NCBI GenBank assembly: GCA_965369815.1 | Contig: CBDUQS010000015.1 | Location: 1 to 26,903 of the forward strand | Length of the DNA: 26,903 bases | Origin: DAOWGG01 sp965369815 | GTDB lineage: Bacteria; Patescibacteriota; Gracilibacteria; UM-FILTER-43-11 | Reading direction: 5' to 3' | Shown: piece by piece, positions 14,665 to 22,753 of the stretch | Layout of the letters: each line of letters opens with the position of its first letter | Position numbering within the stretch: the stretch's first letter is position 1 | Program-made: the position numbers and the translations under genes | The notes under the pieces: generated by a model | Told to the model about the DNA's origin: nothing | The model's database searches: none | Seen by the model: only the letters and a program-made list of their open reading frames with translations

Positions 14665-15387
14665 CTAATTCAAGAGCTTTTCGTTGTAAAAGTTTTTATA
14701 AATACACTCCTTCGGACTAATGAAGTAGTTTTCAGCCGATGCTTTTTTGTTATTCCACACGGCATCAAACCCTCGAATAATCACAAAGGGGATAGCAGCG
14801 TCCGTTTCACCCATGAGTAAATTGGCAGATGAGGCGAGATTGTCGGCGATAGCGATTCGCGTGTATTCCATTTTCTTTCCGAATAAATCGTGCTTTCCAC
14901 GTTCGTCTAAAACCCCCTCAAAACCTGCCCACCCAATCGCGATTCCAGACGTTCCGAGGCGAAGTGGCTGGCAGTGAGAATCGGTTATTAATACGCCAAA
15001 TTTTTTAAGATTCGACCCTTGAACGAGCTCCTGACGAATGAGACGGGCAGTCTTAAACGGTTCTTTTGGCCATAAAATTGAAAACCCTTTTGGTGTATTA
15101 CTATTATCAATCCCCGCATTGGGGATAAGGATATTGTTTTTGAGCGTAATGACCATCTCCCCATCTTCTAATACCTTATCGGCTTCTTTTTCAATCAATG
15201 CGCGAAGATCTTCTTTGCTTTTGGTGGCTACTAAATAGCCCTGACTATAAGCCACAGCTTTTGAAGCGATTGCAATAATATCGCCATTTCTAAGCTTTTC
15301 CCCTTTTCGACTGAGCGCTTTTTTTAGGGCTGCGACTAGATTTTCTTCGGGCTTTAGCAGGTGGCTTTTGAGCGGGATGAGTTCCAT
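14665..15387 (-). CDS. CofE-like gamma-glutamyl ligase
   Basis: 240 residues resembling coenzyme F420-0:L-glutamate ligase (CofE/FbiB N-domain). Conserved segments in order: IAIASKAVAYSQGYLV, ILIPNAGIDNSN, GVLITDSHCQPLRLGTSGIAIG, GFEGVLDERGKHDLFGKKM, RIAIADNLASSANLLMGE and PFVIIRGFDAV. CofE proteins add glutamate to a phospholactyl-flavin with GTP. No other F420 gene is visible, so the real acceptor is unknown. The ATG at 15387 matches the usual family N-terminus (IPLKSHLLKPEENL), although it lies 98 bp inside the upstream O-antigen ligase gene. No SD. The stop is TAG, 5 bp from a hairpin. Confidence 0.85.
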   Translation of the reverse strand: MELIPLKSHLLKPEENLVAALKKALSRKGEKLRNGDIIAIASKAVAYSQGYLVATKSKEDLRALIEKEADKVLEDGEMVITLKNNILIPNAGIDNSNTPKGFSILWPKEPFKTARLIRQELVQGSNLKKFGVLITDSHCQPLRLGTSGIAIGWAGFEGVLDERGKHDLFGKKMEYTRIAIADNLASSANLLMGETDAAIPFVIIRGFDAVWNNKKASAENYFISPKECIYKNFYNEKLLN

Positions 15388-16615
15388 TTTTTTGTAAGAT
15401 TAGAATACAAGCGATGAGTAGCCAAAAAATCATGGCGAGATCGTTTTTCCAAAACGGCATATCAAAGAGACCGTGAATGAGTATTCCCCATAATGCTACG
15501 AGCGGGAAGGTAAATGATCTGTGAGTTAATACAATAATTAGCAGGAAGGCGAGGAAGCCGATTAAACCTGCATTGATCCAGAATCCGAGGAAGATGTTGT
15601 GCGGGTGAGGCATGTTCCATTCCAGTGGCGCGCGCCCGAGTGTTTCGGGTGCCTGGATTTGATAATTCGGTTGGAAAAGACCAGGGCCATGACCGAGTAA
15701 TGGTTTTTCTTTTATCAGGTCGATGGAAGTTCTATAAATCTCGAGGCGGACAGATGTACTGGATCGATTTTCCCAATCTAAAAATTGTTTAAATTTTGGT
15801 GCGTTGAGCTGGCTGAGAACAATGATGATAAAGGTAAAAGTTAAGACCACGAGCGCTCCGATAATTTTTTTCCGCTGCTTTGGATTTTTGATTAAAAAAT
15901 AAACAGAAAAAAGACCAATGGCTCCAAATAAGCCAATAATTCCTGCGTAGGATTGAGTGAAAAATAAGCTATAAACCATCACTACCAATGCGGATAGATC
16001 GAAATAATCTTGCTTAGTTGGTTTTTTATTCTGACGCTGGAGCATTAAATAAATGCTGATGAGAATAGCGGGAACGAGATATAGAGCGAGATAATTAGCG
16101 GATTCGTAGAACCCTCTTAAACGGAAATCGATGGTTACCCCAACACCGAATAATCCAAAAGCATAAGCTACCAAACTAACCAAAGCTGCTGAATAAACGA
16201 ACATACTAAGTATTTTTTGAACATCAGTTTTGGTTTTTAGCACTTGAGTGAGTACTGCAAAATATAAAACGGGGGCTAACACCCACCCTTTCCAAACGCC
16301 GAGAGAAGTTCGTTTAGTATTGAGGATCTCACCACTTGGTAATTCCAAGAAATCAGGGCTAAAAAGAACGCCTAAGGTGGCTCCAGCAAAAACAAAGAAT
16401 ACCGCGTACCAATACCAAGCGATTTTTCGACTCCACTGAACGATTTTTCGATCACGAATCAGCTCTAAAATCCAAAGCCCGAATAGAAGATAGGTGAAAA
16501 GTTCCAAAGCAGAGAAGGGAATTCCAGCCACCTGGAAACGCAATAAATAAGCTGGGTATAATAAAGGACTTATTAATACGAGCCGCTGAACGATGCGTAG
16601 TAAGGGTGAATTCAT
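15290..16615 (-). CDS. O-antigen ligase/polymerase-like membrane protein
   Basis: 441 residues with about eleven membrane helices. The Wzy_C/WaaL signature is clear: NRSSTSVRLEIYRTSIDLIK, EKPLLGHGPGLFQPNY, then WNMPHPHNIFLGFWINAGLIG in the large periplasmic loop and following helix. Such proteins ligate or polymerise undecaprenyl-linked sugars at the outer face of the membrane; substrate unknown. After the last helix the protein ends in a Lys/Arg/Ser-rich tail of about 30 residues (KARRKSSRSPKKSAQSKRGKA) encoded by DNA that overlaps the cofE start by 98 bp on the same strand. 67 bp after HPF, possibly an operon. No SD. The stop is TAG. Confidence 0.88.
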   Translation of the reverse strand: MNSPLLRIVQRLVLISPLLYPAYLLRFQVAGIPFSALELFTYLLFGLWILELIRDRKIVQWSRKIAWYWYAVFFVFAGATLGVLFSPDFLELPSGEILNTKRTSLGVWKGWVLAPVLYFAVLTQVLKTKTDVQKILSMFVYSAALVSLVAYAFGLFGVGVTIDFRLRGFYESANYLALYLVPAILISIYLMLQRQNKKPTKQDYFDLSALVVMVYSLFFTQSYAGIIGLFGAIGLFSVYFLIKNPKQRKKIIGALVVLTFTFIIIVLSQLNAPKFKQFLDWENRSSTSVRLEIYRTSIDLIKEKPLLGHGPGLFQPNYQIQAPETLGRAPLEWNMPHPHNIFLGFWINAGLIGFLAFLLIIVLTHRSFTFPLVALWGILIHGLFDMPFWKNDLAMIFWLLIACILILQKNGTHPAQKPPAKARRKSSRSPKKSAQSKRGKA

Positions 16616-16631
16616 AAATTACAAACGACAA

Positions 16632-16663
16632 TTACGTCACAACGTCATGACGTTATAACGTTG
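16632..16663. repeat. octanucleotide array around ACGT
   Basis: TTACGTCA, CAACGTCA, TGACGTTA and TAACGTTG place ACGT exactly every 8 bp, between HPF and the O-antigen ligase gene. A 10-bp palindrome GATCTAGATC follows at 16671-16680. Confidence 0.75.
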
Positions 16664-16682
16664 CAACTGTGATCTAGATCTT

Positions 16683-17252
16683 TTAATCCGTTTCCATTTT
16701 CGGTTCAACAATTCCATAGTAGCCGTCGTGACGTTTATAGACGACGCTGAATCGACCTGTATCTTCATTGTTGAATAAGCAAAACTCATGACCGATTAAT
16801 TCCATGTGTTCGATCGCCTCTTCTTCGGTCATAGGAGCGCTGCTAGAAAAACGTTTTCTTCGAAGAATGTTTGGTAGATCTGTTGGTGCTTCTGTCTTTT
16901 CAGGAACTTCTAGTTCTTTTGAGGCCATTGTTTTCTTATTTGAACGGTGAATTTTTGCCTTGTAACGTTCAATAGGTCCTCGGATTTTATTCATACATTC
17001 ATCAATCGCACTCTCAATACTTTCTTGACGAGTCTCTGTACGAATCACTGTATTGGGTGCAAAAATAGTCAGCTGACAACCGTAAGCATCTTCTGATTTT
17101 CGAGATTTTTCGTGACGAAGTTCAATGCGAAATTCAGTGGACTCATCATTTAAACGATCCGCTAAATTCGATAATTTTTGAACTTTTGCTTCGATATTTT
17201 CTTTTTGTTGGTCACTGAGGTTTAAGTGCTTAGACTTGATTTTGATTTGCAT
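16683..17252 (-). CDS. hpf: ribosome hibernation promoting factor, long form
   Basis: 189 residues, matching long HPF. The N-terminal RaiA-like domain (about 1-105) starts MQIKIKSKHLNLSDQQKENI and includes FRIELRHEKSRKSEDAYGCQ and IRTETRQESIESAIDECMNK. A linker of about 25 residues leads to the C-terminal dimerisation domain: RRKRFSSSAPMTEEEAIEHM, ELIGHEFCLFNNEDTGRFSV, VYKRHDGYYGIVEP. Long HPF pairs idle 70S ribosomes into 100S dimers in stationary phase. Divergent from the PP2C-like gene across a 154-bp spacer. No SD. The stop is TAA. Likely first gene of an HPF, O-antigen ligase, cofE operon. Confidence 0.95.
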   Translation of the reverse strand: MQIKIKSKHLNLSDQQKENIEAKVQKLSNLADRLNDESTEFRIELRHEKSRKSEDAYGCQLTIFAPNTVIRTETRQESIESAIDECMNKIRGPIERYKAKIHRSNKKTMASKELEVPEKTEAPTDLPNILRRKRFSSSAPMTEEEAIEHMELIGHEFCLFNNEDTGRFSVVYKRHDGYYGIVEPKMETD

Positions 17253-17347
17253 ATTTTAGAATGGCTTAAAATGTAATGAATTAAGACACTTTTATTATTA
17301 CGAACCCGACCATCAAAAGCAAGATAAGTATTCCTAAATTCTCCCTC

Positions 17348-17376
17348 TTGAACCGTCTTAGAAAACGTGATAGGCT
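17348..17376 (+). promoter_or_regulatory. promoter of the PP2C-like gene
   Basis: TTGAAC (17348-17353), 17 bp, TAGGCT (17371-17376) with an extended TGn. The leader would be about 24 nt. Confidence 0.45.
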
Positions 17377-17406
17377 TGAATAAACAAGAATAACCAAAAA
17401 TAAAAA

Positions 17407-19263
17407 ATGTCTTTTAAGCTTATTGCAGACACCTTTTCTGTCTCAAGAGATTCCACCAGTTTCATCCAGCTCAAAACACTCAAAAAGCCGAAAACAAACG
17501 ACCAAGTTTGGTTGGCGATTGAGATTGTCGGAGACAGTAAGTATGGACGATCAACCGTTCAAAGTATTATCGACACGATGGAGGAGGTCTTTTTTAGCGA
17601 TTCTGAACTTAGTGCTTACGAACGATTCGAACAATCTTTAAAAGAGGTGAATCTTATTATCAAGCACTTAAAAGAAAAACGAGCGAAATCTTTTGGCAAA
17701 ATTAACGCCATTATCGCTGTTTTTTCAGGGGACGAGTTGCATATAACACAGAGTAATGAAGCGGAGGCCTACTTGATTCGACGCAATAAATTTTCAATGA
17801 TCAGCGATGGGCTCAGCAGTCGGTCAGCCGATCTTTTTGTGAACATTGCGAGTGGAGAATTAATGTCTGATGATAAACTTATTTTTTCAACCGCTCGACT
17901 TCTTCGTCTTGCCACCCACTCTCAGGTGGTTCAGCTTTTTGGAGATGGAGTTGCCGAAGCAATTGAATCGATTCGTGATCTGGCCATGGCCAATGAGGAA
18001 TTGAGTTTGGGGGCGGTTGCCATCCATAGCAAGCTCATTCAACAGCGCTCCGACTCAAGTGAAGATCGTGAAGGTCACCCATTTTTCGTCAAAGCTCATT
18101 CAACTCTTAAGTCCATCTTCACTTCTTTAAAAGGCAAAATTCCAGAAAAGCTGATGGGAGGAAAGTCGAACGCCAATCGAAAGAACATCCTTATTGCCTT
18201 GGCAGTGGTGATTGTTCTTTTAGCATTGAGTGTTTCTATTTTAATGGATAGTCGACGCACCCGAGCAGTACGAGAGGAGTATCGTATTCAACTTGGAGAA
18301 TTGAATCAGGATTTACACGTGGCCAATACTAAGGGCTACGCAAATGACAAAGAAACCGCCAACAGCATTCTGGATAAGGTTGATGAAGAGGCAAGGATGA
18401 TTTTGGAAACCAACTTCTTCCGTGCGGAGGCGTTGGCGCTTTTGGATAAAATTCAGGACACACGAGATAGCATCAACAACACGGACCGACTAAAGGAACT
18501 GGCTCCTTACATTGACCTTCGTACCAAAAAACCAGATGTGAAAGCGCTTGGCATTGTGAGCTTGGACGACAACTTCTTTGTTTATGAGTACAACCGCCTT
18601 TATGAAGTGATTTTGGATCAAATTTTGGACCCTCGGCAAATTGATGATACGGAAGTGGTGATTGCTTCAACGGCGATGAATGATCAAGATGCCTTGGTTT
18701 TCCTCACTCAATCGGGGCGCGTGATTGAGTTTGTAGACGGGCTATTCCGATTCGCCAACACGGAAGATCAAGCGTGGAAATCAGGTATCGACCTCGCGGC
18801 TTACGGTAAATATATTTACCTTCTTAGCCCTGAAAATGATCAGATTTATAAATATGCTCGTCTTCGTTCCAAATACTCTAGCGCCTCTGAATATAACAAT
18901 GGAGCAGACTTGAGTGGTGCCATTTCGATCGCCATTGATGGAGATATTTATGTTCTTAAAGAAGGAGGGAATATTATTCGACTTTATAAATCAAAACAAC
19001 AGCCCTTTAAGATTGAGGATTTAGCAGTGGATATTTCCGAAGCGACACAACTCTACACTTCAACTGAACTGGATAATCTTTACATTCTTGATACTGTTAA
19101 TAAACGAGTCGTCATTGTTACCAAAAGCTCTAGCGGATTCTCTCGTTACTATGGACAGGTGGTATTTGAAGATCTAGATAACATTCAAGGATTCTACGTT
19201 GAAAAGAGTGAGAACAAGCTTCATATTTTGACGGAATCTGAGGTGTATAAAATTGATATCTAG
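17407..19263 (+). CDS. PP2C-like/propeller membrane protein
   Basis: 618 residues in three parts. Residues 1-215 resemble a PPM-type phosphatase fold (VWLAIEIVGDSKYGRSTVQS, a helix, NAIIAVFSGDELHITQSNEA, RRNKFSMISDGLSS, SDDKLIFSTARLL), but the usual metal-binding DG of VADGMGG is replaced by VGDSKYG. So it is probably a degenerate or non-catalytic phosphatase domain. One membrane helix follows at about 261-281, then a coiled segment, then a C-terminal domain of repeated strands (IDLAAYGKYIYLLSPENDQI, AISIAIDGDIYVLKEGGNI, ATQLYTSTELDNLYILDT) suggesting a beta propeller on the outer face. This suggests trans-membrane sensing. No SD. The stop is TAG. Confidence 0.7.
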   Translation: MSFKLIADTFSVSRDSTSFIQLKTLKKPKTNDQVWLAIEIVGDSKYGRSTVQSIIDTMEEVFFSDSELSAYERFEQSLKEVNLIIKHLKEKRAKSFGKINAIIAVFSGDELHITQSNEAEAYLIRRNKFSMISDGLSSRSADLFVNIASGELMSDDKLIFSTARLLRLATHSQVVQLFGDGVAEAIESIRDLAMANEELSLGAVAIHSKLIQQRSDSSEDREGHPFFVKAHSTLKSIFTSLKGKIPEKLMGGKSNANRKNILIALAVVIVLLALSVSILMDSRRTRAVREEYRIQLGELNQDLHVANTKGYANDKETANSILDKVDEEARMILETNFFRAEALALLDKIQDTRDSINNTDRLKELAPYIDLRTKKPDVKALGIVSLDDNFFVYEYNRLYEVILDQILDPRQIDDTEVVIASTAMNDQDALVFLTQSGRVIEFVDGLFRFANTEDQAWKSGIDLAAYGKYIYLLSPENDQIYKYARLRSKYSSASEYNNGADLSGAISIAIDGDIYVLKEGGNIIRLYKSKQQPFKIEDLAVDISEATQLYTSTELDNLYILDTVNKRVVIVTKSSSGFSRYYGQVVFEDLDNIQGFYVEKSENKLHILTESEVYKIDI

Positions 19264-19269
19264 AGTTAC

Positions 19270-19299
19270 TTGCGCTCTTACCCTCTTTTTCGCTACAAT
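19270..19299 (+). promoter_or_regulatory. promoter of ribBA
   Basis: TTGCGC (19270-19275), 18 bp, TACAAT (19294-19299). The leader is about 17 nt; there is no room for an FMN riboswitch. Confidence 0.6.
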
Positions 19300-19322
19300 G
19301 GAAACCTCCTAAATTTTTTGAT

Positions 19323-20534
19323 ATGAGCAACCTTCAAGCTGCCTTTCAGGATCTTCGCAATGGGAAAATGATTATCGTCACTGATGATGAAAATCGTGAA
19401 AACGAGGGAGACCTAGTATTTGCTGCAGAGCATGCCACACCAGAAAATGTAAACTTTATGGTCAAGGAAGGACGGGGTCTTATTTGTGTTCCTATAGAGG
19501 AGGAGACAGCCTACCGCCTGAACTTTCATCCGATGGCTCATAACCCAGATGGGAACTGTAATTTCACCGTTTCTGTGGATGCTAAACAAGGAATCACGAC
19601 GGGTATTTCGGCGGCGGATCGAGCGCTCACGATACAAAAAATAGTAAACCCTGATTCTCAGAAAACTGACTTTATCCGGCCCGGGCATGTCTTTCCACTC
19701 GTCGCTAAACGAGGGGGTGCTTTAGAGCGTGCTGGGCATACCGAAGCAACTGTAGACCTGATGAAACTAGCAGGACTCAATCCGATGGGTGTGGTTTGTG
19801 AAATTATGAACGATGATGGAACGATGTCTCGACTGCCCGATCTCGAAATCTTCGCTGAAAAACATCAGCTCAGAATCATCACCATTAAAGACTTAATCGA
19901 CTACATCAAAACTCACCCGACAACTTCTAAAGAGAAATCCCCTTCCTTTTTTAAGGAGGCGGAATCGGGTCTTTCTACTCATTACGGAAAATTCCGTGTT
20001 CATGTCTATCGGGATTTATCTGACCATAAAGAACATGTCGCTTTTGTGATGGGCGATTTGGATCAATGCAAGAATCCCCTGGTTCGTATTCATTCTGAGT
20101 GTTTGACGGGAGATATTTTTCATTCCAAACACTGTGACTGCGGAAATCAGCTCGATCAGGCACTTAAAAATATTGCGGAAAAAGGCTGTGGAGTGCTCTT
20201 GTACATGAAGCAAGAAGGACGAGGAATTGGCCTGAGCAATAAGATACGAGCTTACGATCTTCAGGCGAAAGGATATGACACGGTGGAGGCAAATGAGAAG
20301 CTTGGTTTTAAATCCGACCTTCGTGACTATGGATTAGGAGCTGAGATTCTAAAAGATCTTGGAATTGAATCGGTTGAAATGCTAACCAATAACCCTCGCA
20401 AATTGGATGGGCTTGAAAAAAACGGAATTAAAATCCTGAAACGGGTTCCTATTGAAATTCCTGCCAACGATATAAATATTAACTATTTGAAGACGAAGAA
20501 ACGGAAGATGGGTCACCTTTTCAAGAATTTCTAA
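19323..20534 (+). CDS. ribBA: bifunctional DHBP synthase/GTP cyclohydrolase II
   Basis: 403 residues. The N-terminal domain (about 1-200) makes 3,4-dihydroxy-2-butanone 4-phosphate from ribulose 5-phosphate (TDDENRENEGDLVFAAEHAT, GHTEATVDLMKLAGL). The C-terminal domain opens GTP: C260, C271 and C273 (CLTGDIFHSKHCDCG) bind zinc, and MKQEGRGIGLSNKIRAYDLQ plus LRDYGLGAEIL line the active site. Both entry reactions of riboflavin synthesis are thus supplied. No ribD, ribH or ribE is nearby, so the rest of the pathway is elsewhere or absent. The gene has its own promoter with a short leader and no SD. The stop is TAA, followed by a hairpin shared with the convergent gene. Confidence 0.97.
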   Translation: MSNLQAAFQDLRNGKMIIVTDDENRENEGDLVFAAEHATPENVNFMVKEGRGLICVPIEEETAYRLNFHPMAHNPDGNCNFTVSVDAKQGITTGISAADRALTIQKIVNPDSQKTDFIRPGHVFPLVAKRGGALERAGHTEATVDLMKLAGLNPMGVVCEIMNDDGTMSRLPDLEIFAEKHQLRIITIKDLIDYIKTHPTTSKEKSPSFFKEAESGLSTHYGKFRVHVYRDLSDHKEHVAFVMGDLDQCKNPLVRIHSECLTGDIFHSKHCDCGNQLDQALKNIAEKGCGVLLYMKQEGRGIGLSNKIRAYDLQAKGYDTVEANEKLGFKSDLRDYGLGAEILKDLGIESVEMLTNNPRKLDGLEKNGIKILKRVPIEIPANDININYLKTKKRKMGHLFKNF

Positions 20535-20556
20535 TGCTTCAAATTCATACCGCCAG

Positions 20557-20595
20557 GGGGTTTCTAAGAAGCTGTGTATCTTCTTAATTGAACCC
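20557..20595. terminator. bidirectional hairpin between convergent genes
   Basis: Inner stem TAAGAAG (20565-20571)/CTTCTTA (20580-20586), extended by a GGGTTTC/GAACCC outer stem. It separates the stops of ribBA and the next gene. T-runs are weak on both sides. Confidence 0.5.
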
Positions 20596-20597
20596 TA

Positions 20598-21263
20598 TTA
20601 TTCTTTACCTACCTCTTCACCACCTTCTGTCTGATTCCATTCATGTTGCCCCATAAGAACTTCTGGCTTTTCAGTTTTCTTGAGATGCTTTTTTACTTCG
20701 TGTACTAAGCGCTTCAACTCCAAAAACTCAACAGGCCTTTTCTGACCTTTCACGTTAATAAGCGCTGGATGATTCTCTTCGTCTAATCGATTTAAAATTG
20801 CTAGCAATGGCAACAAATTCCCAATCTCTCTTTTTGTAGAACTTTTTAAACGAGCTTCTAGAGCCACCATGCCATTCAGACCCTTCCATTCACGCAAGGC
20901 TCGAATCATATTTCCAGATAAAGGATTAGCAATTTGCTCAGATAAAGTGATATTTGACATCTTGTTAATTTCTGAATCATAACTTTCGTCTCCAGGCAAT
21001 AACACACTATAAGATCCATCATCATCCTGCCTTGCAATTGCGAGAGACTGAGAATCTTCACTAATAGGTACGCCATAATATTTTTCATAACGAAAAGCGC
21101 TCCATGCATTCCCCTCCCACAATTGTGACTCTTTTTCTAAACCAAGAGTATTAACTTGTAGTTTTTGTATTAGCATCGCCTTAATAAGCTCGCGAGTTTC
21201 TTCAGCTAGCTCTGGAGGTGATTCCCCGTTCTCTAGATGGGTATTTGTAGGCATTTCAGTCAT
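20598..21263 (-). CDS. hypothetical soluble protein
   Basis: 221 residues without membrane segments. The N-terminus is acidic with a helix (PPELAEETRELIKAMLIQKL). The middle contains NAWSAFRYEKYYGVPISEDS and QDDDGSYSVLLPGDESYDSE, which looks like a small beta region. The C-terminal third is helical and Lys/Glu-rich (FLELKRLVHEVKKHLKKTEK) with a loose polar tail. I do not recognise a family. A second ATG three codons in (MPTNTHLE) is possible. A consensus promoter sits upstream. No SD. The stop is TAA. Lineage-specific protein is the safest description. Confidence 0.6.
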   Translation of the reverse strand: MTEMPTNTHLENGESPPELAEETRELIKAMLIQKLQVNTLGLEKESQLWEGNAWSAFRYEKYYGVPISEDSQSLAIARQDDDGSYSVLLPGDESYDSEINKMSNITLSEQIANPLSGNMIRALREWKGLNGMVALEARLKSSTKREIGNLLPLLAILNRLDEENHPALINVKGQKRPVEFLELKRLVHEVKKHLKKTEKPEVLMGQHEWNQTEGGEEVGKE

Positions 21264-21299
21264 AAAAAATATTTAATTTATTAAAAATGATCGGTTGCT

Positions 21300-21327
21300 A
21301 TTTTACATTAAATTAAATATTTGTCAA
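21300..21327 (-). promoter_or_regulatory. consensus promoter of the gene ending at 20598
   Basis: On the minus strand a perfect TTGACA (21327-21322), 16 bp, TAAAAT (21305-21300). One of the strongest promoters in the window; leader about 30 nt. Confidence 0.7.
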
Positions 21328-21348
21328 TGTAAAGAAAATTTAAATGTG

Positions 21349-21354
21349 TATAAT
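21349..21354 (+). promoter_or_regulatory. -10 box of murJ
   Basis: TATAAT with no clear -35. The leader to the TTG start would be about 19 nt, which supports that start. Confidence 0.45.
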
Positions 21355-21379
21355 GGTCTCACTTTCGTAAATCATTATT

Positions 21380-22753
21380 TTGAATAAACTTAAAAAATTC
21401 CTCCATCAACTGCACGAGTCGGGTGATTTTAAAACCCTTCTTTTTCATAGCTCGTGGGCGTTGACGTTAACGTCGGGGTTGAGTTATTTTTTCGGATTTT
21501 TCCGTGATCGGATCTTCGCGCATACATTTGGATTGTCGCGGACGCTGGATATTTATAATGCGGCATTTGTAATTCCAGATTTATTGCTGTCTGTTTTGAT
21601 CGGAACTGCGCTATCAGCGGCTTTTCTGCCTATCTTCACCAAGCAATACGATGAGAATAAACAGTTGGGCTATCAATATGCCCATCAAATGTTTACGTGG
21701 GGGCTTTTGGTTCTGATTACCATTGCAACGATTATCGCCATCACTCTACCTCTTTTTGCTCATCGATTAGTACCTGGATTTGAACCCGAAGCGTTAAAAC
21801 AATATATTCTACTCACCCGAGTTCTTTTGTTTTCCCCTATCCTATTCACAATCAGCAATGTGTATGGGCGCATTCTTTTAACGCTCAAAGAATTTCTTTG
21901 GTATGGACTTTCGCCCGCCCTTTATAACTTTGGAATTATTATTGGTGTACTTGTTTTTGTTCCAAAATTTGGATTGGTCGGCCTTGTGATGGGAACGGTT
22001 TTGGGAGCTCTGATGCATCTTGCGATTCGATTGGGAATGACGATGAAAAAGGAGCCACGATTTCGCCCGAAATTTGACTTGAGCATCAGCCCTGAAATTA
22101 AGGAAACCGCTAAATTAACAGCACCTAAAATCGTTCAGTATCTTATGTGGCACATTATGCTAATTAGTTTTACGGCAATTGCCAGTAAGCTTCCTGACGG
22201 GAGTGTGGCGCTTTATGGTTATGCGCGTAATTTTATGAGTTTGCCAGTGAGCATGTTGGGGATTGCGATTGCGATGGCACTTTATACCTCCCTTTCACAC
22301 GACGCGGCAAAAGGGCATTTTACTAAATTCAAACGAGATTTCCGTCGAGATCGATTCCGTTCACTCACCTACACTACTTTGGCGGCGATTGCTTTGGCTA
22401 TTTTGGCGCGACCCGCGGTTGGACTTCTTTTAGGCGGGGGACGATTCACCGATGCGGATGTTCATTTGTTAGCGACTACCTTACAAGTTTACTGTATTGC
22501 GATTCCGCTAGAGAGCTTGTTACATATTTATCATCGAGCCTTTTATTCTCTTAAAAATACACTGATTCCATCAGGATTTCATGCGCTAAATTTATTGTTG
22601 GCGATTCTTTTGGCTAACTTCCTCGCACCTAAAATAGGCATTTATGCCATTCCGATTGGGTTCACGGTGGGTACTGGATTACAGGTGCTGATTCTATCGA
22701 TTATTTTTCCGTTTCTACTTCGTCGACGGACGCTATTGGCTGAACGACAATAA
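21380..22753 (+). CDS. murJ: lipid II flippase MurJ, TTG start
   Basis: 457 residues, a polytopic MVF/MurJ protein that flips lipid II to the outer face for peptidoglycan synthesis. Recognisable segments: SGLSYFFGFFRDRIFAHTFG, LDIYNAAFVIPDLLLSVLIG, ALSAAFLPIFTKQY, FSPILFTISNVYGRILLTLK, YARNFMSLPVSMLGIAIAMA and IYHRAFYSLKNTLIP. Slightly shorter than the usual 500 or so residues, with the C-terminal helices reduced. The start is TTG at 21380: an in-frame TAA lies at 21368 and only ATC/ATT codons lie between, so no ATG is available. No SD. The 3' end overlaps the convergent C39-like gene by 53 bp. The stop is TAA. Confidence 0.93.
   Translation: MNKLKKFLHQLHESGDFKTLLFHSSWALTLTSGLSYFFGFFRDRIFAHTFGLSRTLDIYNAAFVIPDLLLSVLIGTALSAAFLPIFTKQYDENKQLGYQYAHQMFTWGLLVLITIATIIAITLPLFAHRLVPGFEPEALKQYILLTRVLLFSPILFTISNVYGRILLTLKEFLWYGLSPALYNFGIIIGVLVFVPKFGLVGLVMGTVLGALMHLAIRLGMTMKKEPRFRPKFDLSISPEIKETAKLTAPKIVQYLMWHIMLISFTAIASKLPDGSVALYGYARNFMSLPVSMLGIAIAMALYTSLSHDAAKGHFTKFKRDFRRDRFRSLTYTTLAAIALAILARPAVGLLLGGGRFTDADVHLLATTLQVYCIAIPLESLLHIYHRAFYSLKNTLIPSGFHALNLLLAILLANFLAPKIGIYAIPIGFTVGTGLQVLILSIIFPFLLRRRTLLAERQ

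Noticed and set aside
19264..19322. FMN riboswitch before ribBA
   Set aside because: Only 59 bp separate the genes and a promoter occupies most of it; there is no room for the conserved RFN structure.
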